Source: Iamia sp035575815
GTDB taxonomy: Bacteria; Actinomycetota; Acidimicrobiia; Acidimicrobiales; Iamiaceae
DNA: 64,000 bases
Direction: 5' to 3'
NCBI RefSeq assembly: GCF_035575815.1
Contig: NZ_DATLXO010000147.1
Location: 9,337 to 73,336 of the forward strand
Part shown: positions 8,110-16,392 of the stretch, one piece after another
Layout of the letters: each line of letters starts with the position of its first letter
How positions within the stretch are numbered: position 1 is the stretch's first letter
Position numbers and translations under genes: made by a program
Notes under the pieces: model-generated
Database searches by the model: none
Seen by the model: the letters and a program-made list of their open reading frames with translations, nothing else
What the model was told of the DNA's origin: nothing

Positions 8110-9510
8110 GTGGACTTCCGAGAGCACACCGTCGAGGGTCTCGCCGCCCAGGTCCAACGGGGAGAGGTGAGCGCCCGTGAGCTGGTGGGGGCGGCCCTCG
8201 AACGCATCGCCGCGCTCGACGGCGAGCTGCACGCCTTCGTCTCGGTCGACCGCGACCTGGCGCTCGCCGATGCCGCGCTCGTCGACGACCGCCTCGCCGC
8301 CGGCGACGCCGTCGGTTCGTTGGCCGGCATCCCGATCGGGGTGAAGGACCTCGAGGATGCGGTGGGCTTCGTCACCACCCACGGGTCGGTCCTCTCGGCC
8401 GAAGATGCGCCGGCGATGGCCGACTCGCTGTTCGTGGCCCGTCTGAAGTCCGCCGGCTGCGTGGTGGTCGGCAAGACCAACACGCCGGAGTTCGGCTGCA
8501 AGGGCGATACCAGCAACGGTCTCGGTCCGTCCACCGTGAACCCCTGGGACCTGACCCGATCCGCAGGCGGCTCGTCCGGGGGGAGCGCGGCGGCGGTGGC
8601 CTCGGGGATGGTGCCCCTCGCCACCGCCAGCGACGGCGGCGGGTCGATCCGCATCCCCGCCGCGATCTGTGGGCTCACGGGGTTCAAGCCCTCCTTGGGG
8701 CGGGTGCCCATCGGCGGAGCGACTCCACCGGCGTGGGCCGACCTCTCGGCCAAGGGCCCACTCACCCGGCGGGCCACCGACGCCGCCGCGGTGCTCGACG
8801 TGGTCGTCGGCCCCGACCCGAGCGACCTGCGCAGTCTGCCCCCGCCCCGCACCCTGTGGCGCCCGCAGCTCGACGAGCCGAACCCGCCCCTCCGCGTGGC
8901 GTGGTCGCCGACGCTCGGCTACGCACCGGTCGACTCGGGCGTGGCCGCCGTCTGCCAGGGCGCCATCGACCGGCTGGCCGAGTCGGGCTGCGAGGTCGTC
9001 GAGGAGCCCTTGGTGTTCCCCGAGGACCCGGTCGGCTCGTGGTTGACGCTGACCTCCGCGTCGCACCTGCGCACCGTGGGCGAGCTGCGCGGCACCCCGT
9101 CGTGGGACCTGCTCGACCCCGCCGTGCGCTTCGGAGCCGAGGTCGCGGCGTCGATGAGCGCGGTCGACGTCATCGCCGCCCAGGATGCGTGCCACCAGCT
9201 CAACTCGGCTCTGGCCACCCTGCTCCACGACGTGTCGTTCCTGCTCACGCCCGTGATCGCCGGCCGGGTGCCCGAGCCGTGGGGCCAGGGCACCATCGAC
9301 GGGGTCGAAGACGCGAACTGGATACGCTTCACCTACCCGTTCAACCTCACCCGGTCGCCGGCGGGCACCGTCTTCATCGGTTGCACCGACGACGGGGTGC
9401 CGGTCGGGCTCCAGGTCGTGGGCACGCTCCACGCCGATGCCGCCGTGCTGCGGATGCTCGCCTACCTCGAGCAGGTCGTCGGCTCCGACGCGGTGGCCTC
9501 GCTCAACTGA
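8110..9510 (+). CDS. Amidase (amidase signature family)
   Basis: 466 aa amide hydrolase. The Ser-cisSer-Lys triad is readable: Lys in IPIGVKDLED (about 78), the Gly/Ser-rich signature SAGGSSGGSAAAVASG (about 152-167) with the cis-Ser, and the nucleophile Ser in SDGGGSIRIPAA (about 178). C-terminal FNLTRSPAGTVFIG is typical of the family. It is free-standing, with no GatB or GatC nearby, so it is not a tRNA amidotransferase subunit. GTG start with GGAG upstream. The natural amide cannot be told from sequence. Confidence 0.9.
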   Translation: MDFREHTVEGLAAQVQRGEVSARELVGAALERIAALDGELHAFVSVDRDLALADAALVDDRLAAGDAVGSLAGIPIGVKDLEDAVGFVTTHGSVLSAEDAPAMADSLFVARLKSAGCVVVGKTNTPEFGCKGDTSNGLGPSTVNPWDLTRSAGGSSGGSAAAVASGMVPLATASDGGGSIRIPAAICGLTGFKPSLGRVPIGGATPPAWADLSAKGPLTRRATDAAAVLDVVVGPDPSDLRSLPPPRTLWRPQLDEPNPPLRVAWSPTLGYAPVDSGVAAVCQGAIDRLAESGCEVVEEPLVFPEDPVGSWLTLTSASHLRTVGELRGTPSWDLLDPAVRFGAEVAASMSAVDVIAAQDACHQLNSALATLLHDVSFLLTPVIAGRVPEPWGQGTIDGVEDANWIRFTYPFNLTRSPAGTVFIGCTDDGVPVGLQVVGTLHADAAVLRMLAYLEQVVGSDAVASLN

Positions 9511-9607
9511 CCGCCGCTCCTGCGCCTGTCGCCTTCCGCGGGGACCGTCGGGTCGATCCCGTCGGGGTTGGGGGCGCGACGGTCGGACGGGGGGTAGCGT
9601 CGTGGGG

Positions 9608-10273
9608 GTGACGGCACCGCCGCATGCTCCCTGGGCGTTGCGAGGCGAGGCCCTCGTCGGCCTCTCATGGACGCGGCCGCCGGTCGAGATGCCCGACGGC
9701 ATCACCGCCGCCCCCGGGCCGACGTTCGTCGTCGCGGTTCGCTACACGGATTCTCCGGTGGGGCCGTTCCTGCAGCTCATGGTGCTGGTGCCGGGCCGCC
9801 TCGGCGCCCACCCGGGGTGGTCGGCGGTGGTGGCGGTGGTCGACAAGCCCGACGCCCTGGTGGCCTTCCAGATGAACTGGGGGGTGCCGGCCCGCTTGGG
9901 GGAGCTGCGCTGGTTCGCCCGCGATGGCGTGCGCCAGCTGCTGTGGGAGGACCGCGACCTGTCGGTCAGGGCCCGCGGTCGCGGGTTTGGCGTGCCCATG
10001 GTGGTGCCCCACCGGCTGGTGCAGGCCCGGGCCGACGGCCCCGTCGTCGTGCGCGATCGGCTCTGGGGCCTGTTCCGCCCGGCGGTCGTCGCCGTCGACG
10101 CCACCCCTCGCGACGACCTCGACGTTCTCGTCGGGCGCCACGCCGGGGCGACGGTCGACGGCCTGCACCGCACCATCGCACCGGCCCGCACCCCCGTGGG
10201 CCTGCTGGCTCCTCTGCGGGCCCCGGCCGCCGGTGCCGAGCCGCTGATGCGTCGCCCCGAACGTCAGTTCTGA
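9608..10273 (+). CDS. Acetoacetate decarboxylase-like protein
   Basis: 221 aa from the GTG at 9608; another in-frame GTG two codons earlier is equally possible. The stretch VRYTDSPVGPFLQLMVLVPG matches the ADC-superfamily signature (tyrosine, then SPVGPY, then a hydrophobic strand), and DALVAFQMNWGVPARLGELR sits where the family has its second conserved strand. A catalytic lysine like that of true acetoacetate decarboxylase is not evident, so the activity may differ. 97 nt downstream of the amidase, possibly the same transcript. Confidence 0.6.
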   Translation: MTAPPHAPWALRGEALVGLSWTRPPVEMPDGITAAPGPTFVVAVRYTDSPVGPFLQLMVLVPGRLGAHPGWSAVVAVVDKPDALVAFQMNWGVPARLGELRWFARDGVRQLLWEDRDLSVRARGRGFGVPMVVPHRLVQARADGPVVVRDRLWGLFRPAVVAVDATPRDDLDVLVGRHAGATVDGLHRTIAPARTPVGLLAPLRAPAAGAEPLMRRPERQF

Positions 10274-10564
10274 GGCGCCGCTCTGGGCCGGTTCGGATGG
10301 TGATCACACACAGCTCGATTCGCAGGTCGCTCAGGTCACCGGGCTGCCTGGCGACGAAGCCGTCGCGGTGCCCAGAAGGTGCCGGCCCCCGTCCTTCGGA
10401 TCGAGTGCCTGCGAGACGCCGGTCTGCGCCGGTTCTGAGCCATCGTTGGTCGGAACCGATCCGGCACTGTCGCCAGGGTACCGATAGGTTCGGTCCCAAA
10501 TCACTACCGGTCATCGGGGTCCGCTGCGGCGGCGCACCGACAACGAGTACGGCGGAGGACGACC
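10274..10564. other. Intergenic stretch, no gene seen
   Basis: 291 nt between the ADC-like gene and the DUF2510-PASTA gene. No convincing ORF, RNA or repeat was found. Only a GGAGG site just before 10565 is recognisable; the promoter of the downstream gene probably lies here. Confidence 0.5.
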
Positions 10565-11266
10565 ATGGCTGAGCATCGACCGGCGGCCTGGCACCCTGAT
10601 CCGGAGAACCCGGGTCAACTTCGGTACTGGGATGGTTTGCAGTGGACGGAGCATCGGAACCCCGACACGGGTGCCGGTGGTCGAGGCCCGGATCCGACAA
10701 CCGAGATCCCGCAGGTCGACGACGCGGCAGCGGCACGGTCGGCACCGAAGAGCAAGAGCGCCCTTCCCTACATTCTGATTCCGGTCGGGGCGTGCCTGGC
10801 ACTGTTCCTCCTCGCGGGCATCATCGGAGCGATGGCGGGGTCTCCGGAGGACGAGGGAGAGCAGGCCGGGTCAACCACACAGGCGTCGCAGTCGACGTCA
10901 ACCAGCGAGGCGACAACGGAAGCTCCTACCGTCGATGCGCCCGCCACGACGGTGGAGCCCACCACGGCCACCACCGCGCCTGCGATCACAACCACGGCAG
11001 CTCCGACGACGGCAGCTCCGACGACGGCAGCGGCTCCGGTGTTCATGCCGGACGTGATGTGCATGAACCTCCAGGTGGCCCAAGATGCCATCCAGGCTGC
11101 AGGGGTCTTCTTCTCCCGCTCCGAGGATGCCTCTGGCCAGGGCCGTTCTCAGCTCCTTGATGCCAACTGGATCGTGGTGGGTCAGAACCCGGCCGCCGGA
11201 ACGCTGATCGGCGAGGGAGACGCCGTGCTCTCGGCGGTCAAGATCGGCGAGCCGAGTCCCTGTTAG
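10565..11266 (+). CDS. DUF2510 - transmembrane - PASTA domain protein
   Basis: 233 aa. N-terminal DUF2510 motif WHPDPENPGQLRYWDGLQWT (residues 9-28), one membrane helix (about 65-90, ILIPVGACLALFLLAGIIGA), a long Thr/Ala/Pro linker that would span the cell wall (about 100-158), and a C-terminal PASTA-like domain (MPDVMCMNLQVAQDAIQAAG, then GQNPAAGTLIGEGDAV). PASTA domains bind muropeptide or beta-lactam-like ligands, so an envelope-sensing or scaffolding role is likely; no kinase is attached. GGAGG lies 7 nt before the ATG. Confidence 0.85.
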   Translation: MAEHRPAAWHPDPENPGQLRYWDGLQWTEHRNPDTGAGGRGPDPTTEIPQVDDAAAARSAPKSKSALPYILIPVGACLALFLLAGIIGAMAGSPEDEGEQAGSTTQASQSTSTSEATTEAPTVDAPATTVEPTTATTAPAITTTAAPTTAAPTTAAAPVFMPDVMCMNLQVAQDAIQAAGVFFSRSEDASGQGRSQLLDANWIVVGQNPAAGTLIGEGDAVLSAVKIGEPSPC

Positions 11267-11270
11267 GTGG

Positions 11271-11440
11271 CGCAACTCCGGGCCCTTCAAGCCGAGCAGC
11301 TTCGACTTCTGGGCTGCGAACTCATCCTCGGTGAGGATCCCGCCGTCTCGCAGGTTGGCTAGCTCTCGGAGCTGCTCGGCGCGCGTCGGCTCGACGGTGG
11401 TGGTGGTCTCCTCGACCAGGACGGTCTCGTCCGAGGCCGG
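11271..11440 (-). pseudogene. SHOCT-domain gene remnant
   Basis: On the minus strand, codons around 11286-11380 read EQLRELANLRDGGILTEDEF followed by AAQKSKLLGL, a textbook SHOCT motif, preceded by an acidic/Thr linker (ETTTTVEP). Intact SHOCT proteins stop right after LLGL; here the frame runs on into the antisense of the PASTA gene and no sensible start or upstream domain exists. It looks like the tail of a lost gene, perhaps a DUF2510-SHOCT protein, since those domains often occur together. Confidence 0.5.
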
Positions 11441-11684
11441 AACGCTGTTTTGGACCCCCGACTGCCTGCTGCTGGGTGATCGCGTGTCCGCGCCCGTCAC
11501 CCGATCGGTGTGTCCGGGCTCATCGGAACGGGTGCCTGCGACGTCCGTCAGCCCGCGTTCTGAGCCGTCGTCCAATGTCGAGGCGGATGACGGGGCCACC
11601 TCCGGTGCCGGATATCTTCGCCCCGGACCACCACGGGTTCGCGCTGTTCGCCGCGACGGCGCACCGAGGAACGAGGACGACGAC
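11441..11684. other. Intergenic stretch, no gene seen
   Basis: Together with the SHOCT remnant it makes a 418-nt gap before the thioesterase gene. No complete gene, RNA or family A-C repeat is visible. Confidence 0.45.
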
Positions 11685-12518
11685 ATGACCGCAGGCGAGC
11701 CTCTTGCTCTGTTCGACGAGTGCACCGCGGTGCGCCCCTGCGGTGCCGAGGGCGTGTGGGACGTCGAGCTGCGCGACGAGTTCACCATCGTGAACGGCCA
11801 CCCCAACGGCGGGTACCTGTTGGCGCTCCTCGGACGGGCGGCGGTCGCAGCCGTGGGCGAGCCCGATCGCCACGTCATCAGCGCCACCGCGTCCTACGTC
11901 GCGCCGCCTGCGGTCGGCCCCGCCACGGTGCGCACCGAGGTCCAACGCCGCGGCCGCACCGCGTCGCAGGTCCGCACCGTCCTCGTCCAGGACGACACGC
12001 CCCGCGTCGATGTGCTGATGCTCGTCGGTGCGCTGGACTCCGAGCCACCGCTCTGGGGCGACGTCGCGGCTCCGACGCTGCCCGACGAGGAGACGTGTCA
12101 GGCCGCGTCCCTGGCGCGCCGATCCCCGATCACCGGGGGCGAGCCGCCGATGGCCAAGGTCGTCTCGCTGGCCTTCGACCCTGCCACCCTGGGGTGGGCC
12201 GCCGGCGAGCCGGGCGGGCAGGGCGAAATGCGCGCCTGGCTGCGCTTCGCCGACGACCGCCCCTTCGACCCTCTGGCCCTCCTGCTGGCCGTCGACGCGC
12301 TGCCGCCCGCCACCTTCGAGGTGGCCATGACCGGCTGGGTCCCCACCTTGAGCCTCACCGCCTACATCCGGGCCCGGCCCGCCGCCGGGCCCCTGCGGGT
12401 GCGCTTCCGCGTCGGCGTCATCGCCGGCGGGCGTGCCGATGAGACCTGCGAGGTGTGGGACAGCGCCGCGCGCCTGGTGGCCCAGTCGACCCAGCTAGCC
12501 GCCATCCGCATGCCCTGA
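11685..12518 (+). CDS. Acyl-CoA thioesterase, double hot-dog (TesB/4HBT_3-like)
   Basis: 277 aa from the ATG at 11685, which follows ACGAGGACGACG. The first hot-dog half has FTIVNGHPNGGYLLALLGRA at about residue 30, the typical N-x-HxNGGY entry to the central helix, then ISATASYVAPPAVGPATVRT. The second half ends TLSLTAYIRARPAAGPLRVR. This is the TesB-like thioesterase-family pattern, likely hydrolysing acyl-CoA in fatty-acid metabolism. It precedes tRNA-Val. Confidence 0.8.
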   Translation: MTAGEPLALFDECTAVRPCGAEGVWDVELRDEFTIVNGHPNGGYLLALLGRAAVAAVGEPDRHVISATASYVAPPAVGPATVRTEVQRRGRTASQVRTVLVQDDTPRVDVLMLVGALDSEPPLWGDVAAPTLPDEETCQAASLARRSPITGGEPPMAKVVSLAFDPATLGWAAGEPGGQGEMRAWLRFADDRPFDPLALLLAVDALPPATFEVAMTGWVPTLSLTAYIRARPAAGPLRVRFRVGVIAGGRADETCEVWDSAARLVAQSTQLAAIRMP

Positions 12519-12577
12519 CGCGAGGGGCGATCTGGGGTGGGGCTGGGCCGCGACCTCGCGCTACTGTCGTCGGCTCC

Positions 12578-12654
12578 GGGCGTATAGCTCAGTCGGCTAG
12601 AGCGCTGCCTTCACACGGCAGAGGTCCACAGTTCGAGTCTGTGTACGCCCACCA
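12578..12654 (+). tRNA. tRNA-Val (anticodon CAC), CCA encoded
   Basis: Cloverleaf is complete: acceptor GGGCGTA/TACGCCC, D-stem GCTC/GAGC, anticodon stem CTGCC/GGCAG around loop TTCACAC, T-arm CACAG-TTCGAGT-CTGTG, discriminator A and an encoded CCA (12652-12654). Anticodon CAC reads GUG. It borders a decayed integrase-bearing region, so its 3' end is a plausible old integration site. Confidence 0.96.
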
Positions 12655-12916
12655 CAAAGGCCCAGGTCAGAGCCGGTGCCGGGGCTAAGCGGTGATCGCA
12701 GTGGCAACCGGCGCCCCGCGGAAAACCCGCGGAAATCCCGATACGGGCCGGGACGGCCCGCCACGAGGCGGGACACGAGCGGGCGCGATGGCACCGCCTG
12801 CGGGCCCTCGTCGCGAGTCCCTCGGAGCGCCGGGGATGGCTGTGAGTAGTGCGGCAGATCCGGCGTTAGGGGCCGGTACGGCATCAGGCATTCGGTAACC
12901 GGGCACGCTGGGCGTC
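12655..12916. other. Hairpin-rich gap behind tRNA-Val
   Basis: 262 nt. It contains the perfect stem-loop CCCGCC-ACGA-GGCGGG (12757-12772) and a nearby repeated CCGCGG separated by an A-rich spacer (about 12717-12732). These may end the tRNA transcript. A second copy of the tRNA 3' end (an attR) was looked for by eye across 12655-14640 and not seen. Confidence 0.4.
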
Positions 12917-13771
12917 GTGGATCGACGGTCGAGTGAGCTGCTGGGTTTCGCGCGTGACGCACGGGTGCTGATCGTCAGCTGCGACGACCTCGGCATGCAC
13001 GACGCGGTCAACGCTGCCGTGGTGGAGTCGATCGAGAACGGCATCGCGAGCTCCTGCAGCCTGATGGTTCCGTGCCCGGCGGCGGCAAACGCGATCCGGC
13101 TGCTTCGCGAACGCCCGCACATCCCGTTCGGGATCCACCTCGCGCTCGTCTGCGACTCGCCGGAGTACCGCTGGGGCCCGACCGCCGCCAAGGCCGACGT
13201 GCCCTCGTTGCTCGACCCCGACACCAACGAGCTCTACGTCAACACGCCGGCCCAGCGCACCGCGCTCCTCGCAGAGGCCAAGCTCACCGATGTCGAACGC
13301 GAGCTGCGTGCGCAGATCGACGCCGTGGTCGACGTAGGACTCGCACCCACGCACCTCGACTGGCACTGCCTCGCCGACGGCGGTCGCGCCGACATCGGTG
13401 ACCTGGCGATGGCGCTCGCCGAAGAGTACGGCCTCGCCGCACGGGTCTGGCTCGACGAAGGCCGCCGCAAGGCTCGTGAGCAGGGCAAACCCGTCGTCGA
13501 CAACGCCTTCCTGGACAGCTACTCCATCAGCCTCGGCGACAAGGCGGCAACCTACGGGCGAATGCTCCGCGAGCTACCGCCGGGCCTCAACGAATGGGCC
13601 ATCCATCCAGCGCACGGCACCGAGCAATGGCAGACGATCGAGCCAACCGGCTGGCGCATCCGGCAAACCGACCACTCGTTCCTCACCTCACCACAAGCAC
13701 GCGAGATCCTTGATCATGAAGGCATCACCGTCATCGACTACCGGCCACTGCAACAGGCGTGGAACGCCTAA
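12917..13771 (+). CDS. YdjC/ChbG-family carbohydrate deacetylase
   Basis: 284 aa. Starts with the YdjC pattern: VLIVSCDDLGMHDAVNAAVV (metal-binding DD at about residues 22-23), then IPFGIHLALVCDSPEYRWGP with the second metal His, HLDWHCLADGG (His pair near 142-144), and EWAIHPAHGTEQW near the end. The family removes acetyl groups from N-acetylated sugars such as chitobiose. Base usage is a little less GC-rich than its neighbours in the last 250 nt, and it lies between tRNA-Val and an integrase remnant, so it may have been acquired. GTG start without a clear Shine-Dalgarno. Confidence 0.82.
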   Translation: MDRRSSELLGFARDARVLIVSCDDLGMHDAVNAAVVESIENGIASSCSLMVPCPAAANAIRLLRERPHIPFGIHLALVCDSPEYRWGPTAAKADVPSLLDPDTNELYVNTPAQRTALLAEAKLTDVERELRAQIDAVVDVGLAPTHLDWHCLADGGRADIGDLAMALAEEYGLAARVWLDEGRRKAREQGKPVVDNAFLDSYSISLGDKAATYGRMLRELPPGLNEWAIHPAHGTEQWQTIEPTGWRIRQTDHSFLTSPQAREILDHEGITVIDYRPLQQAWNA

Positions 13772-13785
13772 CCGCGTGTCCCCTA

Positions 13786-13804
13786 GGTGCCGTTGAAGGG
13801 CACC
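13786..13804 (+). terminator. Possible terminator behind the deacetylase gene
   Basis: GGTGCC-GTTGAAG-GGCACC stem-loop 14 nt after the stop codon; 6-bp stem, no T-tract. Confidence 0.35.
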
Positions 13805-13846
13805 ATGGAGCCTCCGCGAGCCGGGCCGTGGCATCGAGCGCTGAGC

Positions 13847-14105
13847 TCAGGACTCGTGGTCGGAACGGCCGAGAGCCATCGCTTCGAGCCGTTCGAGGAC
13901 GGGGTCGGCGTTGCCGGGGAACAGGTTCCGTAGCGGTCGAGGACGACGCTGACGCTGGTGTGCCCGGCCCATACAGCGATCTGCTTCGGTGAGGCCCCGG
14001 CTGCGATCCCCAGCGACACTGCAGTGTGGCGGAGGTCGTGGGGGCGGAGCGGGGCGACGTTAGGCATCCTCGCAGCCATCCTCATGGTCGGTCCTCGGGT
14101 GGCAG
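13847..14105 (-). pseudogene. Tyrosine recombinase (phage integrase) C-terminal remnant with frameshift
   Basis: The catalytic end of an integrase is readable on the minus strand: LRPHDLRHTAVSLGIAAGAS, then WAGHTSVSVVLDRYG, giving the R, H-x-x-R, H and Tyr positions. Directly after RYG one base is missing; restoring it yields NLFPGNADPVLERLEAMALG and a natural stop at 13847-13849. Everything upstream of about 14105 (DNA-binding domains and first catalytic Arg) is gone. The remnant points towards tRNA-Val, as expected for an integrase at a tRNA-borne attachment site. Confidence 0.75.
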
Positions 14106-14238
14106 CCCGTAGCCCTGACGCGCCCGTGGCAGCGATGCGTCCCCCTACACGGGAACTGGCTCCGTCGGCCCGTGGGGTGCTGAGGGCCATGGGCGATGAT
14201 CTCTCTGCGCCGATCTCCAGTGACCCCGACACGGAGCG

Positions 14239-14455
14239 ATGACTAGGCCGCTGCCGCTCCGCGTCGAGCAACCGCCCGACGACGTCGCGGTCGTCGTTCG
14301 GGCCGGCGTGATGAGCGCCGAGAACGTCCGACGCTCGGCGGAGCGGACCTTCTCGCTCTACGCGGTCTACGGCATCTCCGTCGACGGTGTGCTCGAAGGG
14401 ACCGTGCAGGAGGCGTGCCGAGGTGACCGGATCAGCAGCTACCGCCAGGTCCTCG
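14239..14455 (+). pseudogene. Truncated hypothetical gene
   Basis: ATG at 14239 with GGAG upstream. About 72 codons look real (PPDDVAVVVRAGVMSAENVR, then YAVYGISVDGVLEGTVQEAC, RISSYRQV), resembling a small actinobacterial hypothetical family known to me only by pattern. From about 14455 the frame runs on but becomes the antisense of a dehydrogenase fragment, so the natural C-terminus is missing. Function unknown. Confidence 0.45.
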
Positions 14456-14596
14456 ACGACGAATGGCGACAGCATGAGCGCCCGGAGCTGACGGTCGGTG
14501 CCACTGAGCCACCTTCCGCTCGTCTCCGCCCCGACGATGACGAGCGCCCCCCGGAGGGTGAGGGCGCGCCGGAGGTGGGTCAACGAACGGGGCCGC
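14452..14596 (-). pseudogene. Zinc-type alcohol dehydrogenase / quinone oxidoreductase fragment
   Basis: About 48 minus-strand codons read RSLTHLRRALTLRGALVIVG, then GRWLSGTDRQLRALMLSPFV, which matches the NAD(P)-binding C-terminal part of medium-chain dehydrogenases (in intact relatives ALTPRGTLVLVGG, then DRQLRALLLSPFV). There is no start, and neither the N-terminal catalytic domain nor the last strand is present. It abuts the truncated hypothetical gene, so a deletion probably joined two gene ends here. Confidence 0.6.
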
Positions 14597-14636
14597 CCAC
14601 GGCCCGGCGGCTGACGCGTCGGCGGTATGACGGCTC

Positions 14637-15815
14637 TCAGTTGGGATTGAGGCGGATGATCCGTTCGCCGGTCCCGTTGTTGGAGGTGGTGAGGTAGAGC
14701 GCACCGTCGGGGCCTTGCTGGACGGTGCGGATGCGGCCCCATTCGTTCTGGTAGAGCCGCTCGACGAGGGTCATGGTGCCGTTCGCTTCGGGTCGGAAGA
14801 GCGCCAGGCTCTGTCCCTTGAGGGTGGCGGCCACGAGGTAGCCGTTCCACCCCTTCCACTGGGGCCCTTCGAGCCAGGTGATGCCGGAGGTGGCGATGGT
14901 CGGGGCCCCGGACTCCCACCGGGGGATGACGGCGTCGGGGTACCGGGCGGTATCGGTCATGGGGACGTTCTCGTTGTAGGGCGGCGGGCGGGAGGGGTCC
15001 CATCCGTAGTTGCCGCCCGGTTGCTCGAGGTTGACCTCGTCATCGGTGCCCGTGCCGTGCTCGGCGGACCACATGGTCCGGTCCGACGCTCGGAACGCGA
15101 GGCCCTGGACGTTGCGGTGCCCGTAGCTGAAGACCTTCCGCTTGTCGGCGACCGAGCTCCAGTGGAACGGGTTGGCCGGGTCCCCGTATCCGGTGTCGGG
15201 GTTGACCCGGAGCACCTTGCCCGCCAGTGAGGTCTTGTCCTGCGGGGCGGTGCCGGTGATGGCGTCGCCGGTTCCGACGTAGAGCCGCCGCTGGTGGTCG
15301 AAGCGCAACCGGCAGCCGCTGTGGTTGCCGCTGGTGGACGGGATGGACACGACGGGCCAGCCGACACGGGTGAGGGCGGTGCCCTCGGCGTTGGCTTCCC
15401 AGCGGATGACGCGGACGTTGCGGACGCCGCCGGTGCGTTGGAAGCCCTGGCAGGTGTAGATCCGACGGTTGGAGTTGAAGTTGGGATCGACCACGATGCC
15501 CATGAGGCCGGTGGTGTACTTGACCCAGAGGTCGCTCATGTCGGCCCGCAGCTGGAGGACCTGCCCGGTGCGACGGCGGATCATGATCCGCCCGTCCTTC
15601 TCGGTCCAGATCATCGATCCCGACGGTGTGAAGGTCAGGTCCCACGGACCGACCAACCCGTCGACGATGGTGGTCGCCTCCAGCGTCGGCGGCGCGGGCT
15701 CACACGCCGTCAGCGCCGCGGCCCCCAAGGTCAACACCAGCAGCGAGCCGGCGACGCGCGACACCGCGCCCCGCGCAACGGCCATCGACCGACGAGATCC
15801 GTTCATGACCACCAC
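14637..15815 (-). CDS. PQQ-dependent sugar dehydrogenase-like lipoprotein (GSDH family)
   Basis: 392 aa. Signal peptide with lipobox LTAC at Cys38, so exported and lipid-anchored. The six-bladed beta-propeller of soluble glucose dehydrogenases follows: GLVGPWDLTFTPSGSMIWTE, GLMGIVVDPNFNSNRRIYTC, SGCRLRFDHQRRLYVGTGDA, YGHRNVQGLAFR with the catalytic-type His, and WSAEHGTGTDDEVN. Likely oxidises sugars or related compounds outside the membrane with PQQ, which would have to come from elsewhere; no pqq genes are in view. Start at the first of two GTGs, 4 nt after a GGAGG. Confidence 0.85.
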   Translation of the reverse strand: MVVMNGSRRSMAVARGAVSRVAGSLLVLTLGAAALTACEPAPPTLEATTIVDGLVGPWDLTFTPSGSMIWTEKDGRIMIRRRTGQVLQLRADMSDLWVKYTTGLMGIVVDPNFNSNRRIYTCQGFQRTGGVRNVRVIRWEANAEGTALTRVGWPVVSIPSTSGNHSGCRLRFDHQRRLYVGTGDAITGTAPQDKTSLAGKVLRVNPDTGYGDPANPFHWSSVADKRKVFSYGHRNVQGLAFRASDRTMWSAEHGTGTDDEVNLEQPGGNYGWDPSRPPPYNENVPMTDTARYPDAVIPRWESGAPTIATSGITWLEGPQWKGWNGYLVAATLKGQSLALFRPEANGTMTLVERLYQNEWGRIRTVQQGPDGALYLTTSNNGTGERIIRLNPN

Positions 15816-15927
15816 GCCCCCTCCGCACCGTCATCCGCCACTCGGCGACGCCGCAGTCGTCAGCAACCTAGCGCCCGACATCGAGCTGTGTCGAGGTCGG
15901 ACGAGGCGGGTCACGCCATGGTGCGCT

Positions 15928-16392
15928 TCAACCCGATGGGTTGCTCTCGGGGACGTGGCGCACGATGACGGCGTATCCGCCCGAGCCGATGAGGGCTGAC
16001 CCGTCGAAGTGACGACCGTCGACCACGATCTCGGTGATCCGACCGGTGTGGTCGTCGACGACGAGGTCGTCGACCTGACCGAGCGCCTCGCCCATGTCGT
16101 TGAACGTCCGCTTCCCGAGGGGGTCGAGGTCGCCCGACGCAGCTCGCTCTTGCTTCGGGCCTTCGGGGGCGACCAGGACGTCGCGGGTCTCGATCGTGAT
16201 GGCGTCGGGGCCGATGGCCTTGATGGCGGTCCACGGGAGGAGGGATTCGGCGCCCGGGGTCTTCTTCAGGACCAGGGCGGCGACCTCGCCGGCTCCGGGA
16301 TCGAGGGCTGCGCACCGGACCTCACCGACGGTCGTGGCCGTGGTCAGGTCGAGCACGGATCGGCCGCTGAGGGGTTGCAGCCGAACGGTCAC
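15928..16392 (-). CDS. PRC-barrel domain protein (single barrel pair)
   Basis: 154 aa. Two PRC-barrel-like repeats: residues 1-75 (LSGRSVLDLTTATTVGEVRC, then PWTAIKAIGPDAITIE) and about 85-150 (FNDMGEALGQVDDLVVDDHT, then GRITEIVVDG). PRC barrels are small beta-barrels that bind RNA or protein partners and are common in stress and photosynthetic assembly proteins. The GTG start overlaps the stop of the upstream gene (GTGA), so the two are translationally coupled and probably act together. Confidence 0.78.
   Translation of the reverse strand: MTVRLQPLSGRSVLDLTTATTVGEVRCAALDPGAGEVAALVLKKTPGAESLLPWTAIKAIGPDAITIETRDVLVAPEGPKQERAASGDLDPLGKRTFNDMGEALGQVDDLVVDDHTGRITEIVVDGRHFDGSALIGSGGYAVIVRHVPESNPSG

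Noticed and set aside
6793..9705. Long open minus-strand frame (970 codons) opposite the dehydrogenase and amidase genes
   Set aside because: Antisense of well-supported genes; amino acid composition is Arg/Gly/His shadow typical of high-GC DNA.
12692..12898. 68-codon ORF behind tRNA-Val
   Set aside because: Low-complexity Pro/Gly/Arg composition, no ribosome site, and it covers the hairpin-rich spacer.
13783..15003. One continuous 406-codon minus frame joining integrase, dehydrogenase and more
   Set aside because: Different parts match unrelated families and the rest is antisense of the sugar dehydrogenase; treated as separate remnants.
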